DNA of 64,000 bases, taken from assembly GCF_029962485.1 (NCBI RefSeq), contig NZ_CP073638.1, positions 2,418,001 through 2,482,000 on the forward strand, written 5' to 3'. The translations under genes were made by a program, and so were the position numbers. The notes beneath the pieces are model-generated. The model was not told where the DNA came from and ran no database searches. It worked only from the letters and a program-made list of their open reading frames with translations. The DNA comes from Burkholderia cepacia. Its GTDB lineage: Bacteria > Pseudomonadota > Gammaproteobacteria > Burkholderiales > Burkholderiaceae. This document shows, piece after piece, positions 1-8,646 of the stretch (position 1 is its first letter; each line of letters opens with the position of its first letter).

Positions 1-2
1 CC

Positions 3-1274
3 CTGACGGTCGGCAAATCCGCTGTTCGCTGGAAGATATTCGTCGTCATGCTGAGCCTCATCGCGATCAACTACGTCGATCGCGCGTCACTGTCCGTCGC
101 CATGCCTTACATCTCGCAGGAGTTCAATATCGGGCCCGCGATGGAGGGTCTGATCCTCAGTTCGTTCTTCTGGACCTATGCCGTGATGCAGATCCCGGGC
201 GGGATGCTGGCCGACCGGTTCAAGCCGCGCATCGTGATCGCGACGGCGACCGTGTTCTGGGGCTTCTTCCAGGCGATCGCCGCGCTGTGCACGAACGCAC
301 CGTCGCTGCTGCTCACGCGCCTCGGCCTCGGCGCGGCCGAAGCGCCGATCTACCCGGCCGGCGGCAAGCTCAACGCGATCTGGATGACGCAGACCGAGCG
401 CGGCCGCGGCGCCACGCTGCTCGACGGCGGCGCGCCGCTCGGTGCGGCCCTGGGCGCGGTGCTGATCGCCGGGCTGATCGCGGTGCTCGGCTCGTGGCGG
501 CTCGCGTTCGCGGTGGCCGGCGTCGGCACCGTGCTGGCCGGGCTGCTCGCGTGGCACTACATCCGCAACTCGCCGCGCGAGCATGCGGGCGTCAACGACC
601 TCGAAGCCGAATACATCGAGGCGTCGCATGCGAGCGATCTCGCGGCCGAGCCGGCCGGCGCGTCGGGCCGTTCGCGCGACTTCTTCAAGTACCGCTCGGT
701 GTGGTGCATGTTCTTCGGCTGGATGTGCTTCAACAGCGTGTTCTACGGGCTGCTCACGTGGATGCCGAACTACCTGCACAAGGTTCATGGCTTCGACATC
801 AAGCAGATGGGCGGCTCGACTTTCATCATCTTTTTCAGCGGCTTCGTCGGCGAACTGCTCGGCGGCTGGATCGCCGACAAGTGGAAGGCCGCGGGCGGCC
901 GCCCGAACGTCGTGATGCGCACGCTGTTCGGCATCGCCGCGGTGATCGCCACGGTGTCGATCTTCTCGGTCGCGTATGTGAAGGACCCCGTCGTGTGCGT
1001 CGCGCTGCTGTCGTCGACGCTGTTCTTCCTGCGCTGGTGCGGGCTGTACTGGTGCATCCCGTCGTCGCTCGGCACGCGCAACAAGATCGGCTTCCTCGGC
1101 GGCCTGATGAACCTCGGCGGCAACATCGGCGGCGTCACCGTGCCGATCGTCGTCGGCGCGATCGTGCAGTTCACCGGCTCCTACTTCCTTGCGCTGATGG
1201 TGTTCGCGGCGGCCGGCGTCGGCCTGCTCGTGTGCTCCAGCGCGATCGACTACGAAAACAAGCTCCCCGTCTGA
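3..1274 (+). CDS. MFS transporter, anion:cation symporter (ACS) type, 5' end outside window
   Basis: Inner-membrane major facilitator with about 12 membrane segments. The open frame runs back to base 3 without a stop, and the residues before the first in-window ATG (base 48) already match the N-terminal region of GudP-like hexarate transporters (VRWKIF, then INYVDRASLSVAMP). The true start therefore lies upstream and the gene is partial here. The loop-2 motif GGMLADRFKPR is present. It sits 51 bases before the decarboxylase-like gene and is probably in one operon with it and the hydantoinase, so it likely imports their carboxylate or ureide substrate. The family call is firm; the substrate is an inference. 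Confidence 0.88.
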   Translation: MTVGKSAVRWKIFVVMLSLIAINYVDRASLSVAMPYISQEFNIGPAMEGLILSSFFWTYAVMQIPGGMLADRFKPRIVIATATVFWGFFQAIAALCTNAPSLLLTRLGLGAAEAPIYPAGGKLNAIWMTQTERGRGATLLDGGAPLGAALGAVLIAGLIAVLGSWRLAFAVAGVGTVLAGLLAWHYIRNSPREHAGVNDLEAEYIEASHASDLAAEPAGASGRSRDFFKYRSVWCMFFGWMCFNSVFYGLLTWMPNYLHKVHGFDIKQMGGSTFIIFFSGFVGELLGGWIADKWKAAGGRPNVVMRTLFGIAAVIATVSIFSVAYVKDPVVCVALLSSTLFFLRWCGLYWCIPSSLGTRNKIGFLGGLMNLGGNIGGVTVPIVVGAIVQFTGSYFLALMVFAAAGVGLLVCSSAIDYENKLPV

Positions 1275-1325
1275 CCGGCCCCTTTCCTTGCATCGACTGC
1301 ATTCACTGGTAGAGAGAAACCCATC

Positions 1326-2054
1326 ATGAAGAAACGTACCCTGCTCGGCATGCTCACCCCGTCCTCCAACACGTCGCTCGAACCGCTGACGAGCGCGATG
1401 GTCGCCGGCCTGCCGGGCGTGTCCGCGCACTTCGCGCGCTTTCCGGTCACCGAGATCTCGTTGACGGGCCAGGCGCTCGGCCAGTTCGACGACGACAAGA
1501 TCATCCAGGCCGCGATGCTGCTCGCCGACGCGAAGGTCGACGTGATCGCATGGAACGGCACGTCGTCGGGCTGGCTCGGCTTCGAGGCCGACGAGCGGCT
1601 GTGCGAGCGCATCACCGCGGCGACCGGCATTCCGGCCACCACGTCGGTGCTCGCGCTCAACGAGATCCTGAAGAAGACGAACGCGCACGAATTCGGCCTC
1701 GTCACGCCGTATCTCGACGACGTGCAGACGAAGATCGTCGACAACTATCGCCGTTCGGGGCTGAACTGCATCGCCGAGCGCCACCTGAACCTGAAGGTCA
1801 ATTTCTCGTTCTCCGAAGTGACGGGCGACGAGATCGGCAACATGGTGCGCGAAGTCGCGGCCGCCGGCCCGCGCGCGATCTCGATCTTCTGCACGAACCT
1901 GAATGCCGCGCACCTGGTGCCGGCGCTCGAGGAGGAAACGGGCATCCCGATCTACGACACGATCTCGACCGTCGTGTGGAAGTCGCTGCAGCTTGCCGAC
2001 TACGACACGCGGCAGGTGAAGGGCTGGGGCCGTCTCTTCGGCGAAGTGATCTGA
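1326..2054 (+). CDS. Arylmalonate decarboxylase-like protein (Asp/Glu racemase superfamily)
   Basis: 242 residues, the size of Bordetella arylmalonate decarboxylase and maleate isomerase. Racemases of this fold use two cysteines. Here the first position is glycine (WNGTSSG, Gly78) and only Cys189 (IFCTN) remains. That is the arrangement known for arylmalonate decarboxylase (Gly74, Cys188). The segment TPYLDDVQ, with Tyr129, and the C-terminal GWGRLFGE also resemble that enzyme. It should therefore be a cofactor-free decarboxylase or isomerase rather than a two-base racemase. A weak purine-rich site lies about 10 bases before the ATG. The hydantoinase begins 10 bases after its stop, so the two are probably co-transcribed. 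The substrate is not known. Confidence 0.75.
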   Translation: MKKRTLLGMLTPSSNTSLEPLTSAMVAGLPGVSAHFARFPVTEISLTGQALGQFDDDKIIQAAMLLADAKVDVIAWNGTSSGWLGFEADERLCERITAATGIPATTSVLALNEILKKTNAHEFGLVTPYLDDVQTKIVDNYRRSGLNCIAERHLNLKVNFSFSEVTGDEIGNMVREVAAAGPRAISIFCTNLNAAHLVPALEEETGIPIYDTISTVVWKSLQLADYDTRQVKGWGRLFGEVI

Positions 2055-2064
2055 GGCGGGCGCC

Positions 2065-3477
2065 ATGTCGAACGATCTCGATTTCGTGATCCGTCACGCC
2101 GACGTCGTCACGGCGGCGGACCGGTTCTCGTGCGACATCGGCATTCGCGCGGGGCGCGTGGCCATGCTCGGCCACGGGCTGCCGCGCGCGTCGCGCGAGC
2201 TCGATGCGAGCGGAATGCTCGTGATGCCGGGCGGCGTCGATGCGCACTGCCACCTCGACCAGCCGATGCCCGACGGGCTGCGGATGGCCGACGATTTCCT
2301 GTCCGGCACGCGCTCGGCGCTGTGCGGCGGCACGACGACCGTGATCCCGTTCGCCGCGCAGGCGAAAGGGCAGTCGCTGCAGGCGGCCGTCGACGACTAT
2401 CACCGGCGCGCCGACGGGCGCGCGCTGGTCGACTACGGCTTTCACCTGATCGTCGCCGATCCGACGCCGCACGTGCTGGCCGAGGAGCTGCCGCGGCTGA
2501 TCGCGAACGGCTACACGTCGTTCAAGGTGTACATGACCTACGACGACCTGAAGCTGAACGACCGCCAGATGCTCGACGTGCTGTCGGTCGCGCGCGAGCA
2601 CGGCGCGCTCGTGATGGTGCATGCGGAGAATTCGGACTGCATCGGCTGGCTCACCGAGCGGCTGCTCGGCGACGGCCACGTCGCGCCGCGTTTCCATGCG
2701 CATGCGCGGCCGGCCGTGGTCGAACGCGAAGCGACGCATCGTGCGATCGCGTTCGCGGAGCTCGTCGACGTGCCGATCCTGATCGTGCACGTGTCGGGCG
2801 CGGAGGCGATCGAGCAGATCCGCTGGGGGCAGTCGCGCGGGCTGCCGATCCTCGCCGAGACCTGCCCGCAATACCTGTATCTGACGGCCGCCGATCTCGG
2901 CCATGACGATCACGGCTATGAAGGCGCAAAGTGCGTATGCAGCCCGCCGCCGCGCGATCCGGCGAACCAGCAGGCCGTGTGGAAGGCGCTGAAGCAGGGC
3001 GTATTCTCGGTGTTCTCGTCCGACCATGCGCCGTTCAACTACGACGATCCGTGCGGCAAGCATCCGGGCGGGCAGGCCGTTTCGTTCGACCATATCCCGA
3101 ACGGGATTCCGGGGCTCGAGACGCGGCTGCCGCTGCTGTTCGACGGCGTGCGTCACGGGCGGCTGTCGCTGCACCAGTTCGTCGAGCTCACGTCGCTGCG
3201 CCCCGCGAAGCTGTACGGGCTGTATCCGCGCAAGGGGACGATCGCGGTCGGCGCCGACGCGGACATCGTCGTGTGGGATCCGGACAAGCGCGTGCGGATC
3301 GCGAATGCGTCGCTGCATCATGCGGTCGACTACACGCCGTACGAAGGGATCGAGGTGACGGGCTGGCCGCGTCATTGCTTCTCGCGCGGCGAGCTGCTCG
3401 TCGAGGACGGCCGGCTGCTCGCGGCCGAACCGGGGCGCGGGCAGTTCGTGCCGGCCGGCAAGCCGTGCCTCGATTGA
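2065..3477 (+). CDS. hydA: Dihydropyrimidinase / D-hydantoinase
   Basis: 470-residue cytosolic cyclic amidohydrolase that opens 5,6-dihydropyrimidine or 5-substituted hydantoin rings to N-carbamoyl amino acids. All metal ligands of the family are visible: His61 and His63 (DAHCHLD), the lysine to be carboxylated, Lys154 (SFKVYMTY), His186 (MVHAEN), His242 (VHVSG) and Asp320 (SSDHAPF). Length is typical. It starts 10 bases after the decarboxylase-like gene. No N-carbamoyl amino acid hydrolase is adjacent, so the downstream step would have to be encoded elsewhere. Enzyme class is secure; hydantoinase versus dihydropyrimidinase specificity cannot be read from the sequence. Confidence 0.92.
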   Translation: MSNDLDFVIRHADVVTAADRFSCDIGIRAGRVAMLGHGLPRASRELDASGMLVMPGGVDAHCHLDQPMPDGLRMADDFLSGTRSALCGGTTTVIPFAAQAKGQSLQAAVDDYHRRADGRALVDYGFHLIVADPTPHVLAEELPRLIANGYTSFKVYMTYDDLKLNDRQMLDVLSVAREHGALVMVHAENSDCIGWLTERLLGDGHVAPRFHAHARPAVVEREATHRAIAFAELVDVPILIVHVSGAEAIEQIRWGQSRGLPILAETCPQYLYLTAADLGHDDHGYEGAKCVCSPPPRDPANQQAVWKALKQGVFSVFSSDHAPFNYDDPCGKHPGGQAVSFDHIPNGIPGLETRLPLLFDGVRHGRLSLHQFVELTSLRPAKLYGLYPRKGTIAVGADADIVVWDPDKRVRIANASLHHAVDYTPYEGIEVTGWPRHCFSRGELLVEDGRLLAAEPGRGQFVPAGKPCLD

Positions 3478-3526
3478 GGTGAAGGCCCGCGCGCTGCCGC
3501 GGGCGCAGGTTTCAACAGGAGCAAGA

Positions 3527-4723
3527 ATGAGCGTTTCCCACGCAATGCGCGGCATCGCGGCCGCGGCCATCGTCGCCGGTTCGTGCGGCGGCCCGGCGCT
3601 GGCCGCAGGCGGCGCGCCGCAAGACATGCCGAGCGTCGTGCCCGAATCGGTCGGCGTCGATTCGGCGCCGCTCGTGCGGCTGTCGGCATGGTTGCGCCAC
3701 GACCGGATGGACGTGCGCAGCCTCGTCGTCGTGAAGGACGGCAAGATCGTGTTCGAGCGCTACGGCGACGGCCTCACGCGCGACCACAACTACGAGCTGT
3801 ATTCGGTGACGAAGACGATTACCGCGCTGCTCGCCGGCGTGCTCGACGGCGAGGGCAAGCTCGGCCCGTCGACGAAGGTCGCGCCGCTGATCGCGGCCGC
3901 GCGGCCCGATCTCGCGAGTGAGCTCGCGGACAAGCAGGACATCGAGCTGCGGCACCTGATGTCGATGTCGAGCGGATTGCACTACACGACGCGCGAAGGC
4001 ACCGATCCGCTGTACTACGAAGCGCCCGACCGGCTGAAAGTTGCCGTGACAAGCCGTGCGGCGCAGACGCCCGGCACGCAGTTCGACTACATCGACGTGA
4101 ACCCGGTGCTGGTCGGCACGGCCGTGTCGATCGCCGCGCACGAGCGCGAGGACGAGTTCGCGCGCAAGCGGCTGTTCGAGCCGCTCGGCTTCGCGCACTA
4201 CCGCTGGAGCGGCGCCGACGGCACCGGTGCGGTGGCGGGCGGCTGGGGCCTGCGGCTGCGTGCGGTCGACATGGCGAAGATCGGCATGCTGCTGCTCGAC
4301 CACGGTCAGTGGAACGGCAAGCAGGTCGTACCGGCCGGCTGGGTGCGGCAGATGACGACGCCGTCGCCGGCCGCGGCCGATTACGGCTACTACTGCTGGA
4401 TCAGCCACGTCGTCGAACACGGCACGCCGGAATTCGGCGCGATGGGCTTCAAGGGGCAGTTCATCACGGTGCTGCCCGCGCAGCGCGCGGTCGTCGTGAT
4501 GACGAGCCTGCTGCCGACCGACGGCGGCTTGCGCGACGCAACCTACCTGAACCTGTATCGCCGGATGGTGAGCGACTACATCCTGCCCGCGCTCACGCCG
4601 GCGCAGCCGCCGGTCGAGCGCGCGGAAACGACGCAGGCGCTGCGCGACGAGCTGGCGCGCAGCCGCGAGACGAAGGGCGTGCCCGGCACGGCCGCCGCAT
4701 TCAACGATGCGCCGGAGATTTGA
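3527..4723 (+). CDS. Exported serine hydrolase, beta-lactamase/EstB-like (copy 1)
   Basis: 398 residues of the class C beta-lactamase fold (esterase, amidase or D-aminopeptidase relatives). An N-terminal signal peptide with a GPALAAG cleavage region is followed by the catalytic SxxK (YSVTK, Ser93-Lys96), a tyrosine motif near residue 188 (FDYIDVN) and a GFKGQF motif near the C-terminus. The ATG at 3527 is chosen because AGGAG lies about 6 bases upstream and the signal peptide then begins at once; an in-frame start at 3479 is less likely. It is the first of two tandem paralogues. Substrate unknown; a periplasmic amide or ester is plausible. Confidence 0.85.
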   Translation: MSVSHAMRGIAAAAIVAGSCGGPALAAGGAPQDMPSVVPESVGVDSAPLVRLSAWLRHDRMDVRSLVVVKDGKIVFERYGDGLTRDHNYELYSVTKTITALLAGVLDGEGKLGPSTKVAPLIAAARPDLASELADKQDIELRHLMSMSSGLHYTTREGTDPLYYEAPDRLKVAVTSRAAQTPGTQFDYIDVNPVLVGTAVSIAAHEREDEFARKRLFEPLGFAHYRWSGADGTGAVAGGWGLRLRAVDMAKIGMLLLDHGQWNGKQVVPAGWVRQMTTPSPAAADYGYYCWISHVVEHGTPEFGAMGFKGQFITVLPAQRAVVVMTSLLPTDGGLRDATYLNLYRRMVSDYILPALTPAQPPVERAETTQALRDELARSRETKGVPGTAAAFNDAPEI

Positions 4724-4737
4724 TGAGGATAACGAAC

Positions 4738-6018
4738 ATGATCGCCAATCCGGATGCATGGCCCGGTTCGCGACGGCCCGCATCGCGCGCCGTGCCTTTC
4801 GTGCGCCGGCTGCTCGCGCGGCTTGCGACGCTGCTGATCGGCAGCGGTGCGCTCGCGCCGGTGCCGACGATGTCGGCGGCGCACGCGGCCGATGCACGGC
4901 CGCCGCTGCATGAAACCGGTATCGAAGCCGCTGCGCCGGAGGACGTCGGCGTCGATTCGCGCAAGCTCGTCGAGCTGTCGCGCTGGATCCGCGAGCAGAA
5001 GCTCGATGTGTACAGCCTGCTCGTCGTGAAGGACGGCAAGCTGATCTTCGAGCGCTACGGCGCGAAGGCGTCGCGCGATTCGACCTACGAGCTGTACTCG
5101 GTGACGAAGGCCGTGACGTCGCTCGTCGCGGGCATCCTGGTCGATCAGGGCGCCGTGCATCTCGACGAGCCGGTGGCCGCGCGGCTCGCCGCGTGGCGTC
5201 CCGACCTCGGCGGCGCGCTCGCGGACAAGCGAGGCATCGAGCTGAAGCACGTGCTGTCGATGTCGAGCGGCCTGCATTACGACTTCAGCCCGAAGGACGA
5301 TCCGATCTACTACACCGCGCCCGACCGGCTGAAGCTTGCTGCTTCGGCCGCGCCGAAGGTCGCGCCCGGCACCGCGTTCGAATACACCGACGTGAACCCG
5401 ATCCTCGCGTCAGCGATGTTGAGCGCGGCGGCCGGCGAACCCGTCGAGCGCTATGCGCAGGCGCATCTGTTCGCCCCGCTCGACATGAAGCGCGCGACAT
5501 GGGAGCGTGCGGATCGCACGGGGCTCGTGTCGGCCGGCTGGGGTTTGCGGCTGCGCGCGGTCGACATGGCGAAGATCGGCATGCTCGTGCTCGACGGTGG
5601 GCGCTGGCAGGGGCGGCAGGTGGTGCCGCAGGCATGGATCGCGCAGATGACGGCGCCGCGTGTGTCGCCGCATTTCGGCTACTACTGGTGGATCAACAAC
5701 ATCGTCGAGAGCGAGCCCGAATTCGACGCGATGGGCTTCAAGGGGCAATTCATCACGGTGCTGCCGAAGCGCAACACGGTGATCGTGATGACGGGCGTGC
5801 TGCCGATTGACGGTGGCCTGCGCGATGCGGAGAACGTGAAGCTGTTCCGGCGGATGGTGAACGGCTACATCCTGCCGGCGCTCGATGTCGGGCGGGCGTC
5901 GGGGCCGGGCTCGGGCGGCGTCGATACGCGCGTGGCGCTGCGCGACGAGCTTGAAGTGAGTGCGCGCTCCGCAGGCGTGCCCGGCACGCAGGTCGATGCG
6001 ACGGATCTGCCGAAGTAG
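4738..6018 (+). CDS. Exported serine hydrolase, beta-lactamase/EstB-like (copy 2)
   Basis: 426-residue paralogue of the preceding gene. Long identical blocks are shared, for example VVKDGK, YSVTK (Ser121-Lys124), LSMSSGLHY, GWGLRLRAVDMAKIGML and MGFKGQFITVLP. It has a longer arginine-rich N-region (RRLLARLATLL) before a signal peptidase-like AAHAA site. The ATG at 4738 has GAGGA 7 bases upstream; another ATG at 4723 overlaps the stop of copy 1, so translation of the pair is likely coupled. A tandem duplication followed by divergence at the N-terminus is the simplest origin. Substrate unknown. Confidence 0.85.
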   Translation: MIANPDAWPGSRRPASRAVPFVRRLLARLATLLIGSGALAPVPTMSAAHAADARPPLHETGIEAAAPEDVGVDSRKLVELSRWIREQKLDVYSLLVVKDGKLIFERYGAKASRDSTYELYSVTKAVTSLVAGILVDQGAVHLDEPVAARLAAWRPDLGGALADKRGIELKHVLSMSSGLHYDFSPKDDPIYYTAPDRLKLAASAAPKVAPGTAFEYTDVNPILASAMLSAAAGEPVERYAQAHLFAPLDMKRATWERADRTGLVSAGWGLRLRAVDMAKIGMLVLDGGRWQGRQVVPQAWIAQMTAPRVSPHFGYYWWINNIVESEPEFDAMGFKGQFITVLPKRNTVIVMTGVLPIDGGLRDAENVKLFRRMVNGYILPALDVGRASGPGSGGVDTRVALRDELEVSARSAGVPGTQVDATDLPK

Positions 6019-6155
6019 CCGTGGCGATACGCGTGAGGCGCTGCGTGTGGCGCTGGAAGTGAGTGCGCGCTCCGACTGAACTGCGGAAGTCGCGCCGGGC
6101 GTGCGTCCGGCAGCGCCGCTGCGGGCGAGCCGGACGCACGGTGCATCACATCACG

Positions 6156-7514
6156 TCACACCAGTTCGCCCAGGCACGCGTCGAACTGCGCGACGAGCCG
6201 GTCGACATCGTCGGCCGTCGTCTGCGGGCACACGAGCATCATGTTGTGGAACGGTGTGATCAGCACGCCGCGATTCAGCAGGTACAGGTGCACGATGTGT
6301 TCGAGTTCGCTGTCGAGCTGCGCGCCGGCCAGCGTGCCGTTGCGTGGCGGCTCGGGCGCGAACTGGAATTCGGTGCGCGCGCCGATGCGCGTCACGCACC
6401 ACGGCAGCCCGTGTTTCGCGATCGCCTGCTCGAGGCCCGTCGCCAGCCGTGCGGCGAGTTCGAACATGTGCGCATACGCGGCGTCGGTCGCGACTTCGGC
6501 CAGCGTCGCGCGCATCGCATGCATCGCGAGCATGTTCGCGGTGAGCGTTGTGCCGATGCCCGAATGGCCGGGTGGCGCGTTCAGCTTCGCCTGCTTCGCG
6601 CGTTCCGCGAATTCCGCGCTGAAGCCGTACACCGCGCACGGCACGCCGCCCGCAATCGGCTTGCCGACCACCAGCATGTCCGGTTCGAGATCGTGCGCGA
6701 CCGCGTAGCCGCCGGGGCCGCTGCTGATCGTGTGCGTCTCGTCGATCACCAGCAGCGTGCCGTAGCGGCGCGTCAGTTCGCGCGCGGCGTCCCAGAAGCC
6801 CGCGTCGGGCAGCACCATCCCGATGTTCGTCATCGCGGGCTCGGCGAGCACGCACGCGACGTCGCCGTCCTTCAATGCGGCTTCAAGCGCGGCCAGGTCG
6901 TTGAATTCGACGACGCGCGTGTTGGCGAGCAGATCGTAGGACTGCCCGAGCAGGCTGTCGCGCTGCACCGGGCGGCCGTCGACGAGATCGACGAACACGT
7001 CGTCGACCGTGCCGTGATAACAGCCGTTGAACACGACGATCGTGTTGCGGCCGGTGGCCGCGCGCGCCCAGCGCAGCACGAAGCGGTTCGCGTCGCTGGC
7101 GCTCAATGCGAATTGCCAGACCGGCAGCTTGAAGCGGCGTGCGAGTTCGCGCGATACCCATGCGGCGTCTTCGCTCGGCAGCATCGTCGTGTAGCCGCGC
7201 GTGGCTTGTTCGACGAGCGCGCGGGCGACCGGTTCGGGCGCGTGGCCGAACATCGCGCCCGTATCGCCGAGACAGAAATCGACGTAGCGATGGTCGTCGA
7301 CGTCGGTGAACGTTGCGCCGCGCGCCTCCTTCACATACAGCGAGAACGGTGTCGACCAGTCCTGCATCCAGTGCAGCGGCACGCCGAACAGCAAGTGCTC
7401 GGATGCTTCCGCGGACAGGGCGCGGGAGACCGGCATGGCTTCGGTGAACGCTTGGCGCTCGCGATCGAACAATGCGCGGGCGCGGATGAGGTCGACTCCG
7501 TGGCGGGAAGGCAA
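6156..7514 (-). CDS. Class III PLP-dependent aminotransferase (GSA-aminomutase/beta-amino acid type)
   Basis: 452 residues, fold type I. It has the pyridine-nitrogen aspartate in VIDETHT (Asp258), the Schiff-base lysine in VVGKPIAGG (Lys285) and the phosphate-binding GCYHGTVDD region. The family includes glutamate-1-semialdehyde aminomutase and beta-amino acid or omega-amine transaminases. The start is a TTG (7514-7512) behind AGGAG with a 6-base gap; no ATG fits the conserved N-terminus. It faces the hydantoinase block and ends 137 bases from the second hydrolase. With hydantoinase nearby, transamination of a beta-amino acid released from a ureide is a reasonable but unproven role. Confidence 0.85.
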   Translation of the reverse strand: MPSRHGVDLIRARALFDRERQAFTEAMPVSRALSAEASEHLLFGVPLHWMQDWSTPFSLYVKEARGATFTDVDDHRYVDFCLGDTGAMFGHAPEPVARALVEQATRGYTTMLPSEDAAWVSRELARRFKLPVWQFALSASDANRFVLRWARAATGRNTIVVFNGCYHGTVDDVFVDLVDGRPVQRDSLLGQSYDLLANTRVVEFNDLAALEAALKDGDVACVLAEPAMTNIGMVLPDAGFWDAARELTRRYGTLLVIDETHTISSGPGGYAVAHDLEPDMLVVGKPIAGGVPCAVYGFSAEFAERAKQAKLNAPPGHSGIGTTLTANMLAMHAMRATLAEVATDAAYAHMFELAARLATGLEQAIAKHGLPWCVTRIGARTEFQFAPEPPRNGTLAGAQLDSELEHIVHLYLLNRGVLITPFHNMMLVCPQTTADDVDRLVAQFDACLGELV

Positions 7515-7953
7515 AGGCAGCTCCTGGGCTGTGAAGAAGGGGAAACGATAGCGCGGGCGGCAGGGGGCTGAACAGACGCGGAATTACCGAGGCGGGTGGG
7601 TGGCGGGGATTCGCCGGTGCGTCCAATTTGATTTCAAGATGGCACAGGTGAATGAAAGACGCACCGGGACGTGAAGGTTTCCATGAATGTTTAACGGGTC
7701 TTTCGCGGCCTATCGTTGTTGCATGCCGTGGCGCGACGGGTTCACACGAGCAGGCCGGTATTGGCCGGCGCGCGAACCCGGTAGGTGGTTGCGATCGACT
7801 CCGGCCGACTCGATCGCGCGCGTACCCGGCTGGGCACAGCGAATTCGACGGGGATATTGCCAGCTAATTTCGGGATAGTTGGATCCCGGATTGGCCGGTG
7901 ATGGGACGGGTTCGGGCGCCCGATTCCAACTTTCCAGCATGCGGGGCAACACA
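7515..7953. other. Intergenic region, no gene seen
   Basis: 439 bases between divergent genes. Short open frames here have poor codon use and no ribosome binding site. It must carry the promoters of the aminotransferase (minus) and of the fimbrial-like gene (plus). I see no repeat or RNA structure that I can support. Confidence 0.5.
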
Positions 7954-8532
7954 ATGAAAATCCGAACCCATCTCGCCGCATTCGTCGCCTGCAGCGCCTT
8001 GACCGGCATCGCACACGCAGGCCCGACGTCGCCACAAATGATCGTCAAGAAAATCACGCTGACCGCGCATATCGGCGACAGCCTGTTCGCGTCGAAGCCG
8101 GACAACACCGCGTACGACGTGGTCGAGCTGAGCGCGACGGACGGCACGCAACAGACGTTCGCGGCGACGCTGCCGATCCGCGTGCGCACGACGTATCCCG
8201 ATTTCAACGTCATGTTGCTGCAGCCGCTGCGGCTGTCGAACGGCCACGAAGACATGGCTAACGCGAAGGTCGTGCTGATGACGGGCGGCGCAGGCAAGGC
8301 GGACATCACGCCGGGCGCCGCTCGCCCGATCACGCTGGTGAGCCGCGGACACGACGGATTCGACGGCTACGACGAAACCCGCAACGTGAAGATCAGCGCG
8401 CAAGCGCCGGTCGCCGGTGACGCGGCGTCACCCAACGGGCGTTATCGCGGTGACCTCGTGCTGGTGTTCGAGCCGGCGGCTTCAGCGGGACGCGAGCCGG
8501 CGGCGGGGGCCGTCGCGGCGTCCGGCGAGTAG
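7954..8532 (+). CDS. Secreted CS1-type fimbrial major subunit-like protein
   Basis: 192 residues with a clear signal peptide (MKIRTHLAAF to IAHAG). The mature part resembles CS1/CFA-I/CblA pilins: an N-terminal KKITLTAHIGDSLF beta-strand, a mid-region like RLSNGHEDMANAKVVL, and a C-terminal YRGDLVLVFEP strand of the kind used in donor-strand exchange. The ATG at 7954 is chosen because the signal peptide begins there; the open frame extends further upstream without merit. No chaperone, usher or tip adhesin is adjacent, so it is an orphan. It is followed directly by a strong terminator, so it is probably monocistronic. The family call is tentative. Confidence 0.55.
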   Translation: MKIRTHLAAFVACSALTGIAHAGPTSPQMIVKKITLTAHIGDSLFASKPDNTAYDVVELSATDGTQQTFAATLPIRVRTTYPDFNVMLLQPLRLSNGHEDMANAKVVLMTGGAGKADITPGAARPITLVSRGHDGFDGYDETRNVKISAQAPVAGDAASPNGRYRGDLVLVFEPAASAGREPAAGAVAASGE

Positions 8533-8540
8533 GGAAATCA

Positions 8541-8571
8541 CCCCGGTGGACATCGCCCACCGGGGATTTTT
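8541..8571 (+). terminator. Intrinsic terminator after fimbrial-like gene
   Basis: A perfect 9-bp stem (CCCCGGTGG / CCACCGGGG) with a short loop is followed by a run of Ts, starting 8 bases after the stop codon. Confidence 0.88.
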
Positions 8572-8618
8572 AGTCAAAGTTTTTGCGCATAAACATACGA
8601 CAACATATCTCTAAAGCA

Positions 8619-8646
8619 ACATTTCCAAATGTGAGTGTGCGCACAC
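8619..8646. promoter_or_regulatory. Two adjacent palindromes upstream of the GH28 gene
   Basis: ACATTT-CC-AAATGT (8619-8632) is followed after 2 bases by the perfect 12-bp palindrome GTGTGCGCACAC (8635-8646). They lie 150-177 bases before the GH28 start in an unusually AT-rich stretch and look like operator half-sites for dimeric regulators. The core CATTTCCAAATG recurs at 16741-16752 before the lysR gene. Confidence 0.5.

Noticed and set aside
87..2066. Long minus-strand frame opposite the MFS and decarboxylase-like genes
   Set aside because: Shadow frame with abnormal Arg, His and Asp content and no matching domain.
7652..7867. Plus-strand ORF in the gap before the fimbrial-like gene
   Set aside because: Codon use is poor and it has no ribosome binding site; the overlapping frame ends without similarity to anything known.
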